Assembly: GCA_963677415.2 (NCBI GenBank) | Contig: CAXXFJ010000016.1 | Location: forward strand, 1-64,000 | Source: JAQUTK01 sp963677415 | GTDB taxonomy: Bacteria; Bacteroidota; Bacteroidia; Bacteroidales; JAQUTK01 | Reading direction: 5' to 3' | DNA: 64,000 nt | In this document: piece after piece, positions 44,896 to 53,915 of the stretch | How positions within the stretch are numbered: position 1 is the first letter of the stretch | Layout of the letters: each line of letters starts with the position of its first letter | The notes under the pieces: model-generated | Told to the model about the DNA's origin: nothing | The model's database searches: none | The model's input: the letters and a program-made list of their open reading frames with translations, nothing else | Position numbers and translations under genes: made by a program

Positions 44896-46095
44896 ATGAA
44901 GATATTAGTTTTAAACTGCGGTAGCTCTTCCATCAAATACAAGATGTTTGATATGGAGTCAAAAGACCTTATTGCACAAGGCAGTATCGAAAAGATCGGG
45001 TTGCAAGATTCTTTCTTGAAAATGACTAATGCGAAGACTCACGAGACTGTTGTTATAAGCAGAACAATTATTGAGCATACAGCTGGTATAGAATTGATTT
45101 TTAACGCACTTTTAAGCAAAGAGCATGGTTGTATACAGTCATTGAATGAAATTGGTGCAGTAGGTCATCGTGTAGTGCATGGTGCTGAGAAGTTTAATCA
45201 GTCTGTACGAATTGATAAAGAAGTAAAAGATATGATCTCAAAGTGTGTTGATATTGCACCACTTCACAATCCGGCCAATCTTAAAGGCATTGCTTCCGTG
45301 GAGTCGATTTTACCAAATCTGCCACAGGTTGCTGTTTTTGATACTGCTTTCCACCAGTCAATGCCGGATTATGCATATATGTATCCGATTCCTTATAGTT
45401 TATATGAGAAATATGGAATACGGCGTTATGGATTTCACGGTACATCTCACCGATATGTCTCTAAGAGAGCCTCTGAATTTTTAGGAATACCTCTCGTTGG
45501 ATCAAAGATTATTACTTGTCACATCGGTAATGGTGGATCTATAACAGCTGTAAAAGATGGAAAGAGCATTGACACGAGTATGGGATTTACACCGGTAGAG
45601 GGCTTAATGATGGGTACTCGCTGCGGAGATGTGGATGCAGGAGTTATCTCTTTTGTTATGTCAAAAGAGAATCTCAACTCGACCAGTATCTCCAATATGA
45701 TTAATACAAAAAGCGGATTGCTTGGGGTCTCCGGTGTTTCCAGTGATATGCGAGAAGTTCAAAAAGCTGCACAAGAGGGAAATGAACGTGCCAAATTAGC
45801 AGAGAAAATGTATTTCTATCGTATCCGTAAATATATCGGTTCGTATGCTGCTGCTTTAGGAGGTGTTGATGTTATCGTATTTACTGGTGGTGTAGGTGAG
45901 AACCAAAGTAATGCGCGTCAGGCAAGTTGCGATGACCTGGAGTTTATGGGGGTCAAACTGGATGTTGAAAAGAATAAGATGGTTCGTGGAGAAGAAGCTG
46001 TTATTTCAGCTCCCGATTCACGCGTAAAGGTAGTGGTTATCCCTACGGATGAAGAGCTGATGATTGCTCTTGATACGGTTCGAGTTTTATCGTAA
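44896..46095 (+). CDS. ackA: Acetate kinase
   Basis: The 399-aa ASKHA-fold enzyme makes ATP and acetate from acetyl phosphate. It shows the family signature LVLNCGSSSIKYKMF (residues 3-17), the second signature GFHGTSHRYVS, and CHIGNGGSITAVKDGKS and FTGGVGENQ. Length is typical. A terminator begins 14 nt after its stop. Confidence 0.96.
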   Translation: MKILVLNCGSSSIKYKMFDMESKDLIAQGSIEKIGLQDSFLKMTNAKTHETVVISRTIIEHTAGIELIFNALLSKEHGCIQSLNEIGAVGHRVVHGAEKFNQSVRIDKEVKDMISKCVDIAPLHNPANLKGIASVESILPNLPQVAVFDTAFHQSMPDYAYMYPIPYSLYEKYGIRRYGFHGTSHRYVSKRASEFLGIPLVGSKIITCHIGNGGSITAVKDGKSIDTSMGFTPVEGLMMGTRCGDVDAGVISFVMSKENLNSTSISNMINTKSGLLGVSGVSSDMREVQKAAQEGNERAKLAEKMYFYRIRKYIGSYAAALGGVDVIVFTGGVGENQSNARQASCDDLEFMGVKLDVEKNKMVRGEEAVISAPDSRVKVVVIPTDEELMIALDTVRVLS

Positions 46096-46109
46096 TACAA
46101 AATAGGCGA

Positions 46110-46149
46110 AATAAGAAAGGTCTGCGGTTAATCGCAGACCTTTCTTATT
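46110..46149. terminator. Bidirectional terminator between ackA and the maturase gene
   Basis: A perfect 17-bp stem pairs aataagaaaggtctgcg (46110-46126) with 46133-46149. The right arm contains the stop codon (46145-46147) of the minus-strand maturase gene. Confidence 0.87.
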
Positions 46150-47365
46150 TTCCTCTGATCCATGACATCACATTGGAAGGAGGGCGTTCATTTGCAAGTT
46201 CATTTGTCATAAACTCCATGTATGGAGTGACATGATGGAAGAATGAACGGTATCCTTCACACAGATAATTCAGTCCTCCTTCTCCATCTGCGGTCACAGC
46301 AAACCGATTCTTCGGACACTCTCCATTGCATAGCTTTAGGTAGGAGCATTCTTTGCATTGGCTCGGAAGCAATCGTTTCTTATCCAATCCAAAGTTGAGC
46401 TGTTTGGGAGAAAGCATCATCTCAATCAATGATGATTTGTAGATATTTCCCAGTTTGTAATCTTCAAACACAAAATGGTCACAGGCATACAGGTCACCAT
46501 TAAACTCCAATGCAGTGGCATGTCCACACTCTTCCGCATATATACAGGCACCCGGAGGCGCCCCGACCATATTGGCAAGAGTGGAATCAAATAATTGTAT
46601 ATAATATTCTCCCACATCATTCAAGACCCACTCATCAAAGATTGAAGTATAGAAAGTTCCGAAATCTTTAGGCGAGACATTCCATGAACCAGGTTGACCA
46701 ACTTCTGAATCATTTAATGAAAGAAGCTTCTGATCTGGAGAGAAGCGTTCTACAATTGGGCTGAACTGCATATACTTGCTACCAATCTCTTTCAAGAAAT
46801 GATACACTTCGAGTGGCCGTTTGGAATTGTAATCATGAATTACCCCCATAGTATTGAACTCTACTCCGTGTTTCTGTAGCAATTCAACACCTCGCATTAC
46901 TTGACGGAAAGTGCCCATGCCACCTTTATTCTTCCGGTAACGATCATGAATATCCTCTGGACCGTCAATGGAGATTCCGATTAGAAAATCATTCTCTTTG
47001 AAGAAGCGGCACCAGTCATCATTCAGCAGGATACCATTTGTCTGAAGTGCATTTTGAATCCGTTTTCCATGTCCGAGTCTGCGTTGCAATTGGATAGCCT
47101 TCTTGTAAAAGGATATGTCACGAAGTAATGTTTCTCCTCCATGCCACGTAAATAGCACATCAGGTGAAGGTTGCGACTCAATATATATCTCCGTAAATTT
47201 TGCCAGGAGTTCGTCACTCATCTGATAGTTCTTCCGGTTTGGATACAATTGATCTTTCTCCAGATAATAACAATAGGAGCAATTGAGATTGCAAACAGCT
47301 CCTATCGGCTTAAGCATTACATAGAGCGGATATTCTAGCGGATTAAATGCAATTGTTTTCTTCAC
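46145..47365 (-). CDS. Anaerobic sulfatase-maturating enzyme (radical SAM/SPASM)
   Basis: The 406-aa radical SAM enzyme has the [4Fe-4S] motif CNLNCSYC (Cys25, Cys29, Cys32) within the family start PLYVMLKPIGAVCNLNCSYCYYL, and a SPASM region with further cysteines (GACIYAEECGH, then CKECSYLKLCNGECPKNRF). It oxidises the active-site Ser or Cys of sulfatases to formylglycine without oxygen. Its start overlaps the upstream sulfatase by 4 nt, and that sulfatase is of the serine type, so it is the obvious client. Other radical SAM/SPASM modifiers are a lesser alternative. Confidence 0.9.
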   Translation of the reverse strand: MKKTIAFNPLEYPLYVMLKPIGAVCNLNCSYCYYLEKDQLYPNRKNYQMSDELLAKFTEIYIESQPSPDVLFTWHGGETLLRDISFYKKAIQLQRRLGHGKRIQNALQTNGILLNDDWCRFFKENDFLIGISIDGPEDIHDRYRKNKGGMGTFRQVMRGVELLQKHGVEFNTMGVIHDYNSKRPLEVYHFLKEIGSKYMQFSPIVERFSPDQKLLSLNDSEVGQPGSWNVSPKDFGTFYTSIFDEWVLNDVGEYYIQLFDSTLANMVGAPPGACIYAEECGHATALEFNGDLYACDHFVFEDYKLGNIYKSSLIEMMLSPKQLNFGLDKKRLLPSQCKECSYLKLCNGECPKNRFAVTADGEGGLNYLCEGYRSFFHHVTPYMEFMTNELANERPPSNVMSWIRGK

Positions 47366-48885
47366 TTGACAGCCGATTGTTGAATGAAAGATTTCTTCAT
47401 CTTTTCCAGAAGTTTAATTTTCAAAGGAGCAAGATTGTTCAGCTCTCCTGGATCATTTTTGGTATTATAAAGTTGATATCCTTTGCTGTTGCCAAGTTCT
47501 GATTTTGTATTTGGATCCTTTGCAGCCCCATTATATTTTGGGATCAAGAGATAATCACCTTCTTTGTATGCCAGTCTTCCTGTCGCTTCAGTCACAAGGC
47601 CGGTACGGCCATTCTTGCTTTTACCTAGAAAGGCTTTCATGTGGTCTTCAGAGTCCAAGCCTTTTGGTATCTCTTCTCCAAGGAAAGAAGCAAAAGATGC
47701 TAAAAGATCCATTTGACATACCATAGCATCAGAAGTCTTTCCAGTCGAAATTCCTTTTGGCCAGCTAATAATAAAAGGTACATGAGTACCACCTTCAAAT
47801 AGGCTATATTTGCCGCCTCTGTAAGGGCCTGCCGGTTTGTGGTTGTGCTGATCAGCCAATTCCTGAGCCTGATCTTTGTATCCATCATCCAATACCGGAC
47901 CATTGTCGCTGGAGAAGATGATGATTGTGTTATCTGCCAGTCCCATAGACTTAAGATATGCAGTAAGCTGTCCGATGCACCAGTCTGCTTCCAGAACAGC
48001 ATCACCGCGAGGTCCCATGCCAGACTTTCCTACAAAGTCATTGTTAGGAGCACGTGGCACATGAGGTTCGTTCAGCGCATAATACAGGAAGAAAGGAGTC
48101 TCTTTGTTGTCAGTAATAAAAGACTTCACCTTGTCCAAAAATACAGAAGCCATTGTTTCATCTTTCCACAGAGCTTTCTTTCCACCTTTCATAAATCCGA
48201 TGCGTGATATGCCATTGACTATACTCATGTTGTGTCCGTGGCTCGGATGCATCTTAAGCAACTCCGGATTATTAGCTCCGGTAGGTTCTCCTTCAAAATT
48301 CTTCTGATAACTTACATAAATCGGATCGTTAGGATCGAGATTATCTACTTTCCCGTTTTCGACATAGACACAGGGCACGCGGTCATTTGTTGCACCCATG
48401 ATATAGGAATAGTCAAATCCAATCTCTAAGGGTGATGGTTTGATCGTTTCATTCCAATTAATAGTTCCATTTCCAAGGCCCAAATGCCATTTTCCAACTA
48501 CTCCGGTTGAATAACCGGCTTGACGGAAGAGTTTGGGTAGTGTAGGCTGTGTTTCAGTGATAATCAATGGAGCGTCGCCAGGAAGAATACTTACCTGTTT
48601 TCTCCAAGGATACATGCCGGTCAATAAAGCATAGCGGCTGGGGGTAGATGTTGCTGATGTGCAAAAACCGCGGTTAAAAAGTAGTCCGTTTTTAGCCAGT
48701 GCATCGATACTGGGTGTGTTTAAGGTTTTGGATCCATACGTACTGACATCTCCGAATCCAAGATCATCAGCAAGAATGACAATGACATTCGGTTTTTCTC
48801 TTTTGTTTTCTTTTGCCTGTGCTCCGAATAGCGAAGAAAGGGCAATTAAGGAAAGAATTCCTTTTTGTCTACTGTGTTCAATCAT
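47362..48885 (-). CDS. Serine-type sulfatase (S1 family)
   Basis: The 507-aa enzyme has a short N-terminal signal peptide (cleavage near GAQA). Metal-binding residues are in LADDLGFGD (Asp40, Asp41). The formylglycine motif is STPSRYALLTG with Ser80 as the residue to be converted, then GKWHLG and SSDNGP. It removes sulfate esters from glycans, in the periplasm or at the surface. The substrate is not clear from sequence. It is co-transcribed with its probable maturase; no SusC/SusD or glycosidase is adjacent. Confidence 0.92.
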   Translation of the reverse strand: MIEHSRQKGILSLIALSSLFGAQAKENKREKPNVIVILADDLGFGDVSTYGSKTLNTPSIDALAKNGLLFNRGFCTSATSTPSRYALLTGMYPWRKQVSILPGDAPLIITETQPTLPKLFRQAGYSTGVVGKWHLGLGNGTINWNETIKPSPLEIGFDYSYIMGATNDRVPCVYVENGKVDNLDPNDPIYVSYQKNFEGEPTGANNPELLKMHPSHGHNMSIVNGISRIGFMKGGKKALWKDETMASVFLDKVKSFITDNKETPFFLYYALNEPHVPRAPNNDFVGKSGMGPRGDAVLEADWCIGQLTAYLKSMGLADNTIIIFSSDNGPVLDDGYKDQAQELADQHNHKPAGPYRGGKYSLFEGGTHVPFIISWPKGISTGKTSDAMVCQMDLLASFASFLGEEIPKGLDSEDHMKAFLGKSKNGRTGLVTEATGRLAYKEGDYLLIPKYNGAAKDPNTKSELGNSKGYQLYNTKNDPGELNNLAPLKIKLLEKMKKSFIQQSAVK

Positions 48886-48905
48886 AAGAAGTATTTAATT
48901 TAAGA

Positions 48906-48935
48906 AGCGAACCAGAGCATTAACTCTGGTTCGCT
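48906..48935. terminator. Hairpin between the DUF3332 gene and the sulfatase
   Basis: A perfect 12-bp stem pairs agcgaaccagag (48906-48917) with 48924-48935 around a 6-nt loop. It lies 20 nt beyond the stop of the minus-strand DUF3332 gene and 20 nt upstream of the sulfatase start, so it terminates the first and separates the two. Confidence 0.75.
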
Positions 48936-48955
48936 CTGTTAGTCTGAAAAGGGCA

Positions 48956-49504
48956 TTATTTCAGGGCAAAATTTGTGCTGTTAAAGGCTTGTCTGAAGGC
49001 CATAACGCCAGCTTGTGACAATTCAACTTTTGTCATGTTTGAGCCGTTATAGACCATTGCAGTATTGTCTGAAGTAAATTGAAGTAGCATCACGCTTTCA
49101 GTTCCGGATACTGCAGACCATGACTGGTTTTTAGTATTGTACACAAGATTCATTTCCTGCTTTGTTGTCTCATTCGTGATCTGATAACCGTTTTCTGTAG
49201 TCATTACCTGATACTTGGCTTTCTCGCCGGTGACTTCTTTTACTTCTCCTGCTTTCACAACAGGATTATCACCCGTCCAAAATTCAATGGAGTTGAATAC
49301 AACAGCATCTGCAAAGATGGTAATCCCGTAAATGGGCACAATATGCATTGCAATGAATACTACCTCATTGACAAACTTGTCACCTATTGTTTTGTTCCAA
49401 TCCAGCACTTTGTTGGTCAGGTTGAAGGAACCTATACATGAACTCAATAATGTTGTTGCACCCAATATTGCTGCAATTCCTACTGATAAATACGTTTTTC
49501 TCAT
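48956..49504 (-). CDS. DUF3332 family lipoprotein
   Basis: With the ATG at 49504 the protein is 182 aa, starting MRKTYLSVGIAAILG, with a lipobox-like LLSSC (Cys23). A second hydrophobic segment (VVFIAMHIVPIYGITIFADAVVF) follows, then a polar C-terminal domain (KYQVMTTENGYQITN). This is the DUF3332 layout, function unknown. An upstream in-frame ATG at 49600 would put 32 polar residues before the signal peptide, so it is rejected. Confidence 0.75.
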   Translation of the reverse strand: MRKTYLSVGIAAILGATTLLSSCIGSFNLTNKVLDWNKTIGDKFVNEVVFIAMHIVPIYGITIFADAVVFNSIEFWTGDNPVVKAGEVKEVTGEKAKYQVMTTENGYQITNETTKQEMNLVYNTKNQSWSAVSGTESVMLLQFTSDNTAMVYNGSNMTKVELSQAGVMAFRQAFNSTNFALK

Positions 49505-49706
49505 TGTCTTTAAATTTTGATTGTAAAATATATGATACAAATATAATAAATTCTGGTAACTGATACTATTATATTTATATTCTTTTGCCTCGTTAGACAC
49601 TCTTTACTCCTCAGATCTGAAATGGATAACTCTCAATTCAATCTACAGTTAGGGATTATCTTCTTAAAAATCTGTCTTTTCAATGTGACTATGATAGAAA
49701 AATGCG

Positions 49707-49714
49707 TATTTTTG
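49707..49714 (+). promoter_or_regulatory. Probable -7 box of the metallophosphoesterase gene
   Basis: TATTTTTG matches TAnnTTTG. The expected start site (near 49720) is 26 nt upstream of the preferred ATG at 49746. Confidence 0.55.
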
Positions 49715-49745
49715 TATTGTTGATTATACATTTAATTTGGCGAAG

Positions 49746-51044
49746 ATGAGAAAGCGTCAGCAAGTTCTATTTCTGGTTTCGATTATTTGTACGAGCCTTG
49801 TTATCGGAGGTTTTTGTAACTCATGTAGGAAAGGAAGCAAAACATCCACAGAGAATCTTCGTATGATTGTCTTTTCCGATACCCATTACATGGCTCCCGG
49901 ACTTATTATGCCAGGGAGAACTTTCAATAGCTATGAGGTAGCTTCAGGAAGGTTAGCAGAGTGGAGTGCTCCACTTTGGAAAATAGCTTCTTCCCGGATT
50001 ATTAGTTATCCGGAGGAGATTGTTTTGATATGCGGTGATTTGTCCAATAACGGAGAGAGGCAGAGTCATGTAGAATTTGCGCAATCGTTACGTGAGCTGG
50101 AACGATTCGGCAAGCGAGTGTTTGTAGTTCCTGGCAATAACGATATTCAAAACTCATCTGCTGAAGCTTATAGAGGAGATACCCTTTTTTCTGTTCCAAC
50201 CTTCAGCAAAATAGAATTTACATCTATCTATTCCGATTTTGGATATGCAGAGGCAATATCCCGAGATAGCAATTCACTTAGTTATGTGGCTCGGATCAAT
50301 CCTAAGAACTGGTTAATAGTCATTGACTTGTGCCTGTTTGATCCAGCTACAAATGTTACAAGAGGCGCTATTAAACAGGAAACGATAGACTGGTTAGGAG
50401 AACAATTGGATAAAGCCAGAGAGCAAAAGATCCGGGTGATAGGGATGTCTCATTACGGAATTATCGAACATTTTGACAAACAAAAGAGTACATTTCCTTC
50501 CTCTTTGGTCGATGATCATCGACCTTTTGCCAATTTCTTGGCGGATAAGGGAATGAATGTTCTGTTTACAGGACATTCTCATGCAATGGATATCACCCGT
50601 TTTACATCTCTTAATCGTAAAGAATTATTTGAAATAGAAACGGGTGCAATGATTGCCTCTCCTTTTGGCTTTCGACGTATTGAGATCGACAGTAGCAAAG
50701 TAAATGTATTTACCGAATCATTGGTGGAGGATCCGGAGATTCGTTCTTTTGGGAAAGATCCGGATAGTATTTATCACAAGTTGATGATAGAATCGTGCAA
50801 AGCTTTACTGCGTCGGCCTCCTTATTCTTTCAATGAACTGTTGTCTGAACTGACTGCACCTGTTGTTGCCGGAGCGATGATAGCACATTACAAAGGTGAT
50901 GAAAAGCCGAATCCCTCTGTTGAGGCTATTATCCGGATGCTCAAATCGCTAAATGTAAAGACAGATATGGAATTTCTTCATTCGCTGTATCTGGACCTTC
51001 CTCCAGGAGATAACAACGTGATACTGGAACTTCCTGCCGACTAA
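49746..51044 (+). CDS. Calcineurin-like metallophosphoesterase
   Basis: The protein (432 aa from the ATG at 49746) has an N-terminal hydrophobic segment ending in CNSC, so it may be a lipoprotein or membrane-anchored. The five metallophosphoesterase motifs are present: FSDTH, ICGDLS, VPGNNDIQ, a later His in GMSHYG, and TGHSH. It hydrolyses phosphoesters outside the cytoplasm; the substrate is unknown. A TTG at 49737 would extend it by three residues and is not needed. Confidence 0.85.
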   Translation: MRKRQQVLFLVSIICTSLVIGGFCNSCRKGSKTSTENLRMIVFSDTHYMAPGLIMPGRTFNSYEVASGRLAEWSAPLWKIASSRIISYPEEIVLICGDLSNNGERQSHVEFAQSLRELERFGKRVFVVPGNNDIQNSSAEAYRGDTLFSVPTFSKIEFTSIYSDFGYAEAISRDSNSLSYVARINPKNWLIVIDLCLFDPATNVTRGAIKQETIDWLGEQLDKAREQKIRVIGMSHYGIIEHFDKQKSTFPSSLVDDHRPFANFLADKGMNVLFTGHSHAMDITRFTSLNRKELFEIETGAMIASPFGFRRIEIDSSKVNVFTESLVEDPEIRSFGKDPDSIYHKLMIESCKALLRRPPYSFNELLSELTAPVVAGAMIAHYKGDEKPNPSVEAIIRMLKSLNVKTDMEFLHSLYLDLPPGDNNVILELPAD

Positions 51045-51285
51045 CTGAAGTCATACTACCTCGAAGATATTTTCGTCCTTATGGATGCAGTCAAACAGTC
51101 ACTTTTTCAAGGATCGTAGTACACTCAGAAGTGGAACTACGTCCATTTAGTTGAAAACTTTATCTAATTCAAGTGATGTGTATGGACTCATTCATTGGAT
51201 TAAAGATGTCATTGATACCGGTCACTTGAGTACCCTCACTCAATACAGAACTGGGATGAGCAATACGGGTTATAACTCTTCTGAA
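51045..51285. other. Intergenic region left of the IS256 element
   Basis: No convincing gene. A plus-strand frame (VYGLIHWIKDVIDTGH and further) ends at 51315 without a proper start, and may be chance or decayed sequence. Confidence 0.35.
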
Positions 51286-51404
51286 CTAAGATTATCTCTT
51301 TTTTGTAGTCGATAAAAGCATTTGTATTCGCCTGTGCCAAGAATATCCGCCATTTCTTGCTTGATATCTTTTGCCCTCTGATAGGAAGAAAAGTATTCTT
51401 CATC
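51280..51404 (-). pseudogene. C-terminal part of a small gene split by IS256
   Basis: Read on the minus strand away from the IS256 left end, an open frame starts DEEYFSSYQRAKDIKQEM and ends CFYRLQKRDNLSSEEL-stop. It continues, in the same frame, the segment on the other side of the element (52719-52817). I do not recognise the protein. Confidence 0.5.
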
Positions 51405-52718
51405 GGGTCTGTTCAATAAACTGTGTCAGTAAGTATAAAAATCATTATATTTACCGCATAAAGAGCATTATTATGAGCAATACAGAAGAATTTGATTACA
51501 AAGAATTTGAGAAAGAAGCATTATTAAAATTGAAGCAAGGCGTTAACCTTGAAGGAGAGAACGGTATATTAGCCCCTCTTCTAAAACGTTTACTGGAAGC
51601 GGGTTTGCAAGGAGAGCTAGCCGGTCATTTGTCAGAACCACATCAAGCCAACAACCGTCGTAACGGATTAAGTTCAAAGAGAGTAAAGACTCATTATGGA
51701 AGCATAGAGGTGTCCACTCCCAGAGACAGGAATGGAAGTTTTGAACCGGAACTGCTCCCTAAACGGCAAACAACTCTTGGCGAAGGACTGGATCGTAAAA
51801 TTATTAATTTGTATGCCTTAGGAATGAGCTATACAGACATTTGTGATCATTTGAGCGAGATGTATCAATTAAACATGTCTCCAGCTACAATCACAGCTAT
51901 AACAGACAAAATTGTTCCTGAGGTAGAACAGTGGCAAACCCGTTCCTTAGAAAGTGTATACCCCATTGTCTGGATGGATGCTATTCACTATAAAGTCCGG
52001 GAAGATAATGCCATAAAAAGCAAAGCAGTATATTGTTTGATAGGTCTAAATCGTGACGGGATTAAAGATTTATTGGGCATGTATATTGGCCAGGCTGAGA
52101 GTGCCCGTTTTTGGTTATCTGTTCTTAATGATATCCAGCGTCGTGGTGTTCAGGATATATTGCTAGCCAGTATTGATAATCTCAAAGGATTTGCTCAGGC
52201 TATCGAGGCTGTCTTCCCACAAACTAAGGTTCAGTTGTGCATTGTTCACCAAATAAGAAATTCACTAAAATATGTTGCCAGTAAAGACCGCAAAGCAGTT
52301 GTTGATTCCTTAAGAGAAATTTATCAGGCAAACGATAAAGAACAGGCAGAAAAGGCTTTAGCCAGATTTGATGAAAAATGGTCAAAGAAATATCCATACA
52401 TAATTAAATCATGGCTTGAAAACTGGGACAGGTTGTCTCAAATGTTTGAATTCCCTGATATGATAAGAAAGCTGGTTTACACAACCAATATCATTGAAAG
52501 TTTCAACAGTCAGCTTCGTAAAGTTACTAAGTCGAAACGTGTTTTTACGAATGATCAGGCACTTATCAAGTTACTTTATTTGGTGCAAATGAAATTATTT
52601 GAGAACTTAAGACCAATTTTAGGGTGGAAGCAAATTATGGCACAATTTATTATTATATTTGAACAGAGATGGGATATCAATTAATCATACTTACTGACAC
52701 AGTTTATTGAACAGACCC
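51405..52718 (+). mobile_element. IS256-family insertion sequence
   Basis: The 1314-bp element has perfect 32-bp terminal inverted repeats (51405-51436 and 52687-52718) that begin GGGTCTGTTCAATAAACTGT. It carries one gene, a mutator-type transposase. The expected 8-9 bp target duplication is absent: tcttcatc precedes it and tccttgat follows. The flanks are the two halves of one small reading frame. Confidence 0.93.
51473..52684 (+). CDS. IS256-family (mutator-type) transposase
   Basis: The 403-aa transposase has the DDE triad likely Asp169 (VWMDAIHYKVR), Asp235 (ASIDNLKGF) and Glu342 (TNIIESFNSQ), with the C-x2-H-x-x-RN stretch (CIVHQIRNSLKYV) of the family. The start MSNTEEF at 51473 is preferred; an in-frame ATG at 51371 lies outside the element. 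Length matches IS256 transposases and all key residues are present. Confidence 0.94.
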   Translation: MSNTEEFDYKEFEKEALLKLKQGVNLEGENGILAPLLKRLLEAGLQGELAGHLSEPHQANNRRNGLSSKRVKTHYGSIEVSTPRDRNGSFEPELLPKRQTTLGEGLDRKIINLYALGMSYTDICDHLSEMYQLNMSPATITAITDKIVPEVEQWQTRSLESVYPIVWMDAIHYKVREDNAIKSKAVYCLIGLNRDGIKDLLGMYIGQAESARFWLSVLNDIQRRGVQDILLASIDNLKGFAQAIEAVFPQTKVQLCIVHQIRNSLKYVASKDRKAVVDSLREIYQANDKEQAEKALARFDEKWSKKYPYIIKSWLENWDRLSQMFEFPDMIRKLVYTTNIIESFNSQLRKVTKSKRVFTNDQALIKLLYLVQMKLFENLRPILGWKQIMAQFIIIFEQRWDIN

Positions 52719-52817
52719 TCCTTGATTGATTCACAGAATCTAAAAGACTCTTTCTGAAAAGATCTTATGTATAGCGGAATTGTCTCAGACGGTGTCTCTT
52801 TTTTCTTCTTACTCAGT
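52719..52817 (-). pseudogene. Upstream part of the small gene split by IS256
   Basis: On the minus strand an open frame (LSKKKKETPSETIPLYIRSF, then QKESFRFCESIK) runs into the IS256 right end. It starts after two in-frame TAA codons and has no ATG, so the 5' end is decayed or uses a different start. Joined to 51280-51404 it would give about 75 codons. Confidence 0.45.
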
Positions 52818-52892
52818 TATTAGTAGACGATCTTTCATCGAAAGAATATGAGGCAATAAGATGAGATTGTAGTAGGATTGAAAGGCTGTTTG

Positions 52893-53915
52893 TTATCGCA
52901 TGAATTTGGAGAAAGAATGAATCCTGCGTACGTAAAAGGCATATAAAAGACTCTTTTCAAAGCGCTCTGGGATATCTATTGAAACTGAATGCTCCAGATT
53001 GTATTGTCTGTCTTGCGTCATTTCTTTTCTCATCCTGCGAAAATCGGATCGGGCTTTGACTACTGCCTTGAAGTTTTTCCAATCGGCAAACAACAAGAAT
53101 CTGACCTCCGCCAATGTATCAAGCCACCATCGAATCCTCATGACTAATTTTAATTCATCTTCTGGCAGGTTCTTATAAAGCATCAGCAAATTGTTGCGGA
53201 AATTCAGGTAGGTTTTGAACGAACTGCCTTTCTGCAAAGTTCCTCCACCAACATGATAGACAATGCTGGCGGGAATGCAAACGATAGTCTTTCCTCTGGA
53301 ACGAAGCCGCCAGCAGAGGTCAATCTCTTCCATGTGAGCAAAGAAACGAGCGTCTAGTCCGCCTACGATTTTATAATCCGCATTACGAATAAGCAGACAG
53401 GCCCCTGTAGCCCAAAAGACTGAGGTGATGTGATCATATTGTCCGTGATCTTTTTCTGTGACATGCATGATGCGTCCGCGACAGAAAGGATATCCATATT
53501 TGTCAATGTATCCCCCGCAAGCACCGGCATGCTCAAACTTCTCTTTGTTATAATATGCCCGAACTTTTGGCTGGCAGGCAGCTACCTCCGGGTGTTGTTG
53601 CATATAGTCGGTGAGGGGTTCGAGCCAGTGTTCAGTCACTTCCACATCCGAATTGAGTAACAGTAGATACGGATTGTCCAGCTTACTTAAGGCGCGGTTA
53701 TAGCCTTCGGCAAAACCATAATTCTTCTCAAGAAGGATGATTGGCAACTGTGGATACTCTTTTTGCAGAAAAGTCACAGAGTCATCTGTCGATGCATTAT
53801 CTGCAATGATGATATCTGCCAGTGATTCAGGGGTGTGCTGTATCAGATCCGGCAGAAACTGGCTGAGAAACTTTTTCCCGTTCCAGTTAAGTATAACAAT
53901 TGCAACTTTTTTCAT
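52893..53915 (-). CDS. GT2 family glycosyltransferase
   Basis: The 340-aa enzyme has the GT-A start VAIVILNWNGKKFLSQFLPDL, the nucleotide-binding NASTDDS, the metal site LLLNSDVEV (DxD-like), and HMEEIDLCWRLRSRGK. It transfers a sugar, probably onto a cell-surface glycan or lipid. Its start overlaps the stop of the acyltransferase gene by 4 nt, which suggests a shared role in envelope or lipid A assembly. The acceptor is unknown. Confidence 0.88.
   Translation of the reverse strand: MKKVAIVILNWNGKKFLSQFLPDLIQHTPESLADIIIADNASTDDSVTFLQKEYPQLPIILLEKNYGFAEGYNRALSKLDNPYLLLLNSDVEVTEHWLEPLTDYMQQHPEVAACQPKVRAYYNKEKFEHAGACGGYIDKYGYPFCRGRIMHVTEKDHGQYDHITSVFWATGACLLIRNADYKIVGGLDARFFAHMEEIDLCWRLRSRGKTIVCIPASIVYHVGGGTLQKGSSFKTYLNFRNNLLMLYKNLPEDELKLVMRIRWWLDTLAEVRFLLFADWKNFKAVVKARSDFRRMRKEMTQDRQYNLEHSVSIDIPERFEKSLLYAFYVRRIHSFSKFMR

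Noticed and set aside
49505..49600. Upstream ATG for the DUF3332 lipoprotein
   Set aside because: It would place 32 polar and aromatic residues before the lipoprotein signal peptide.
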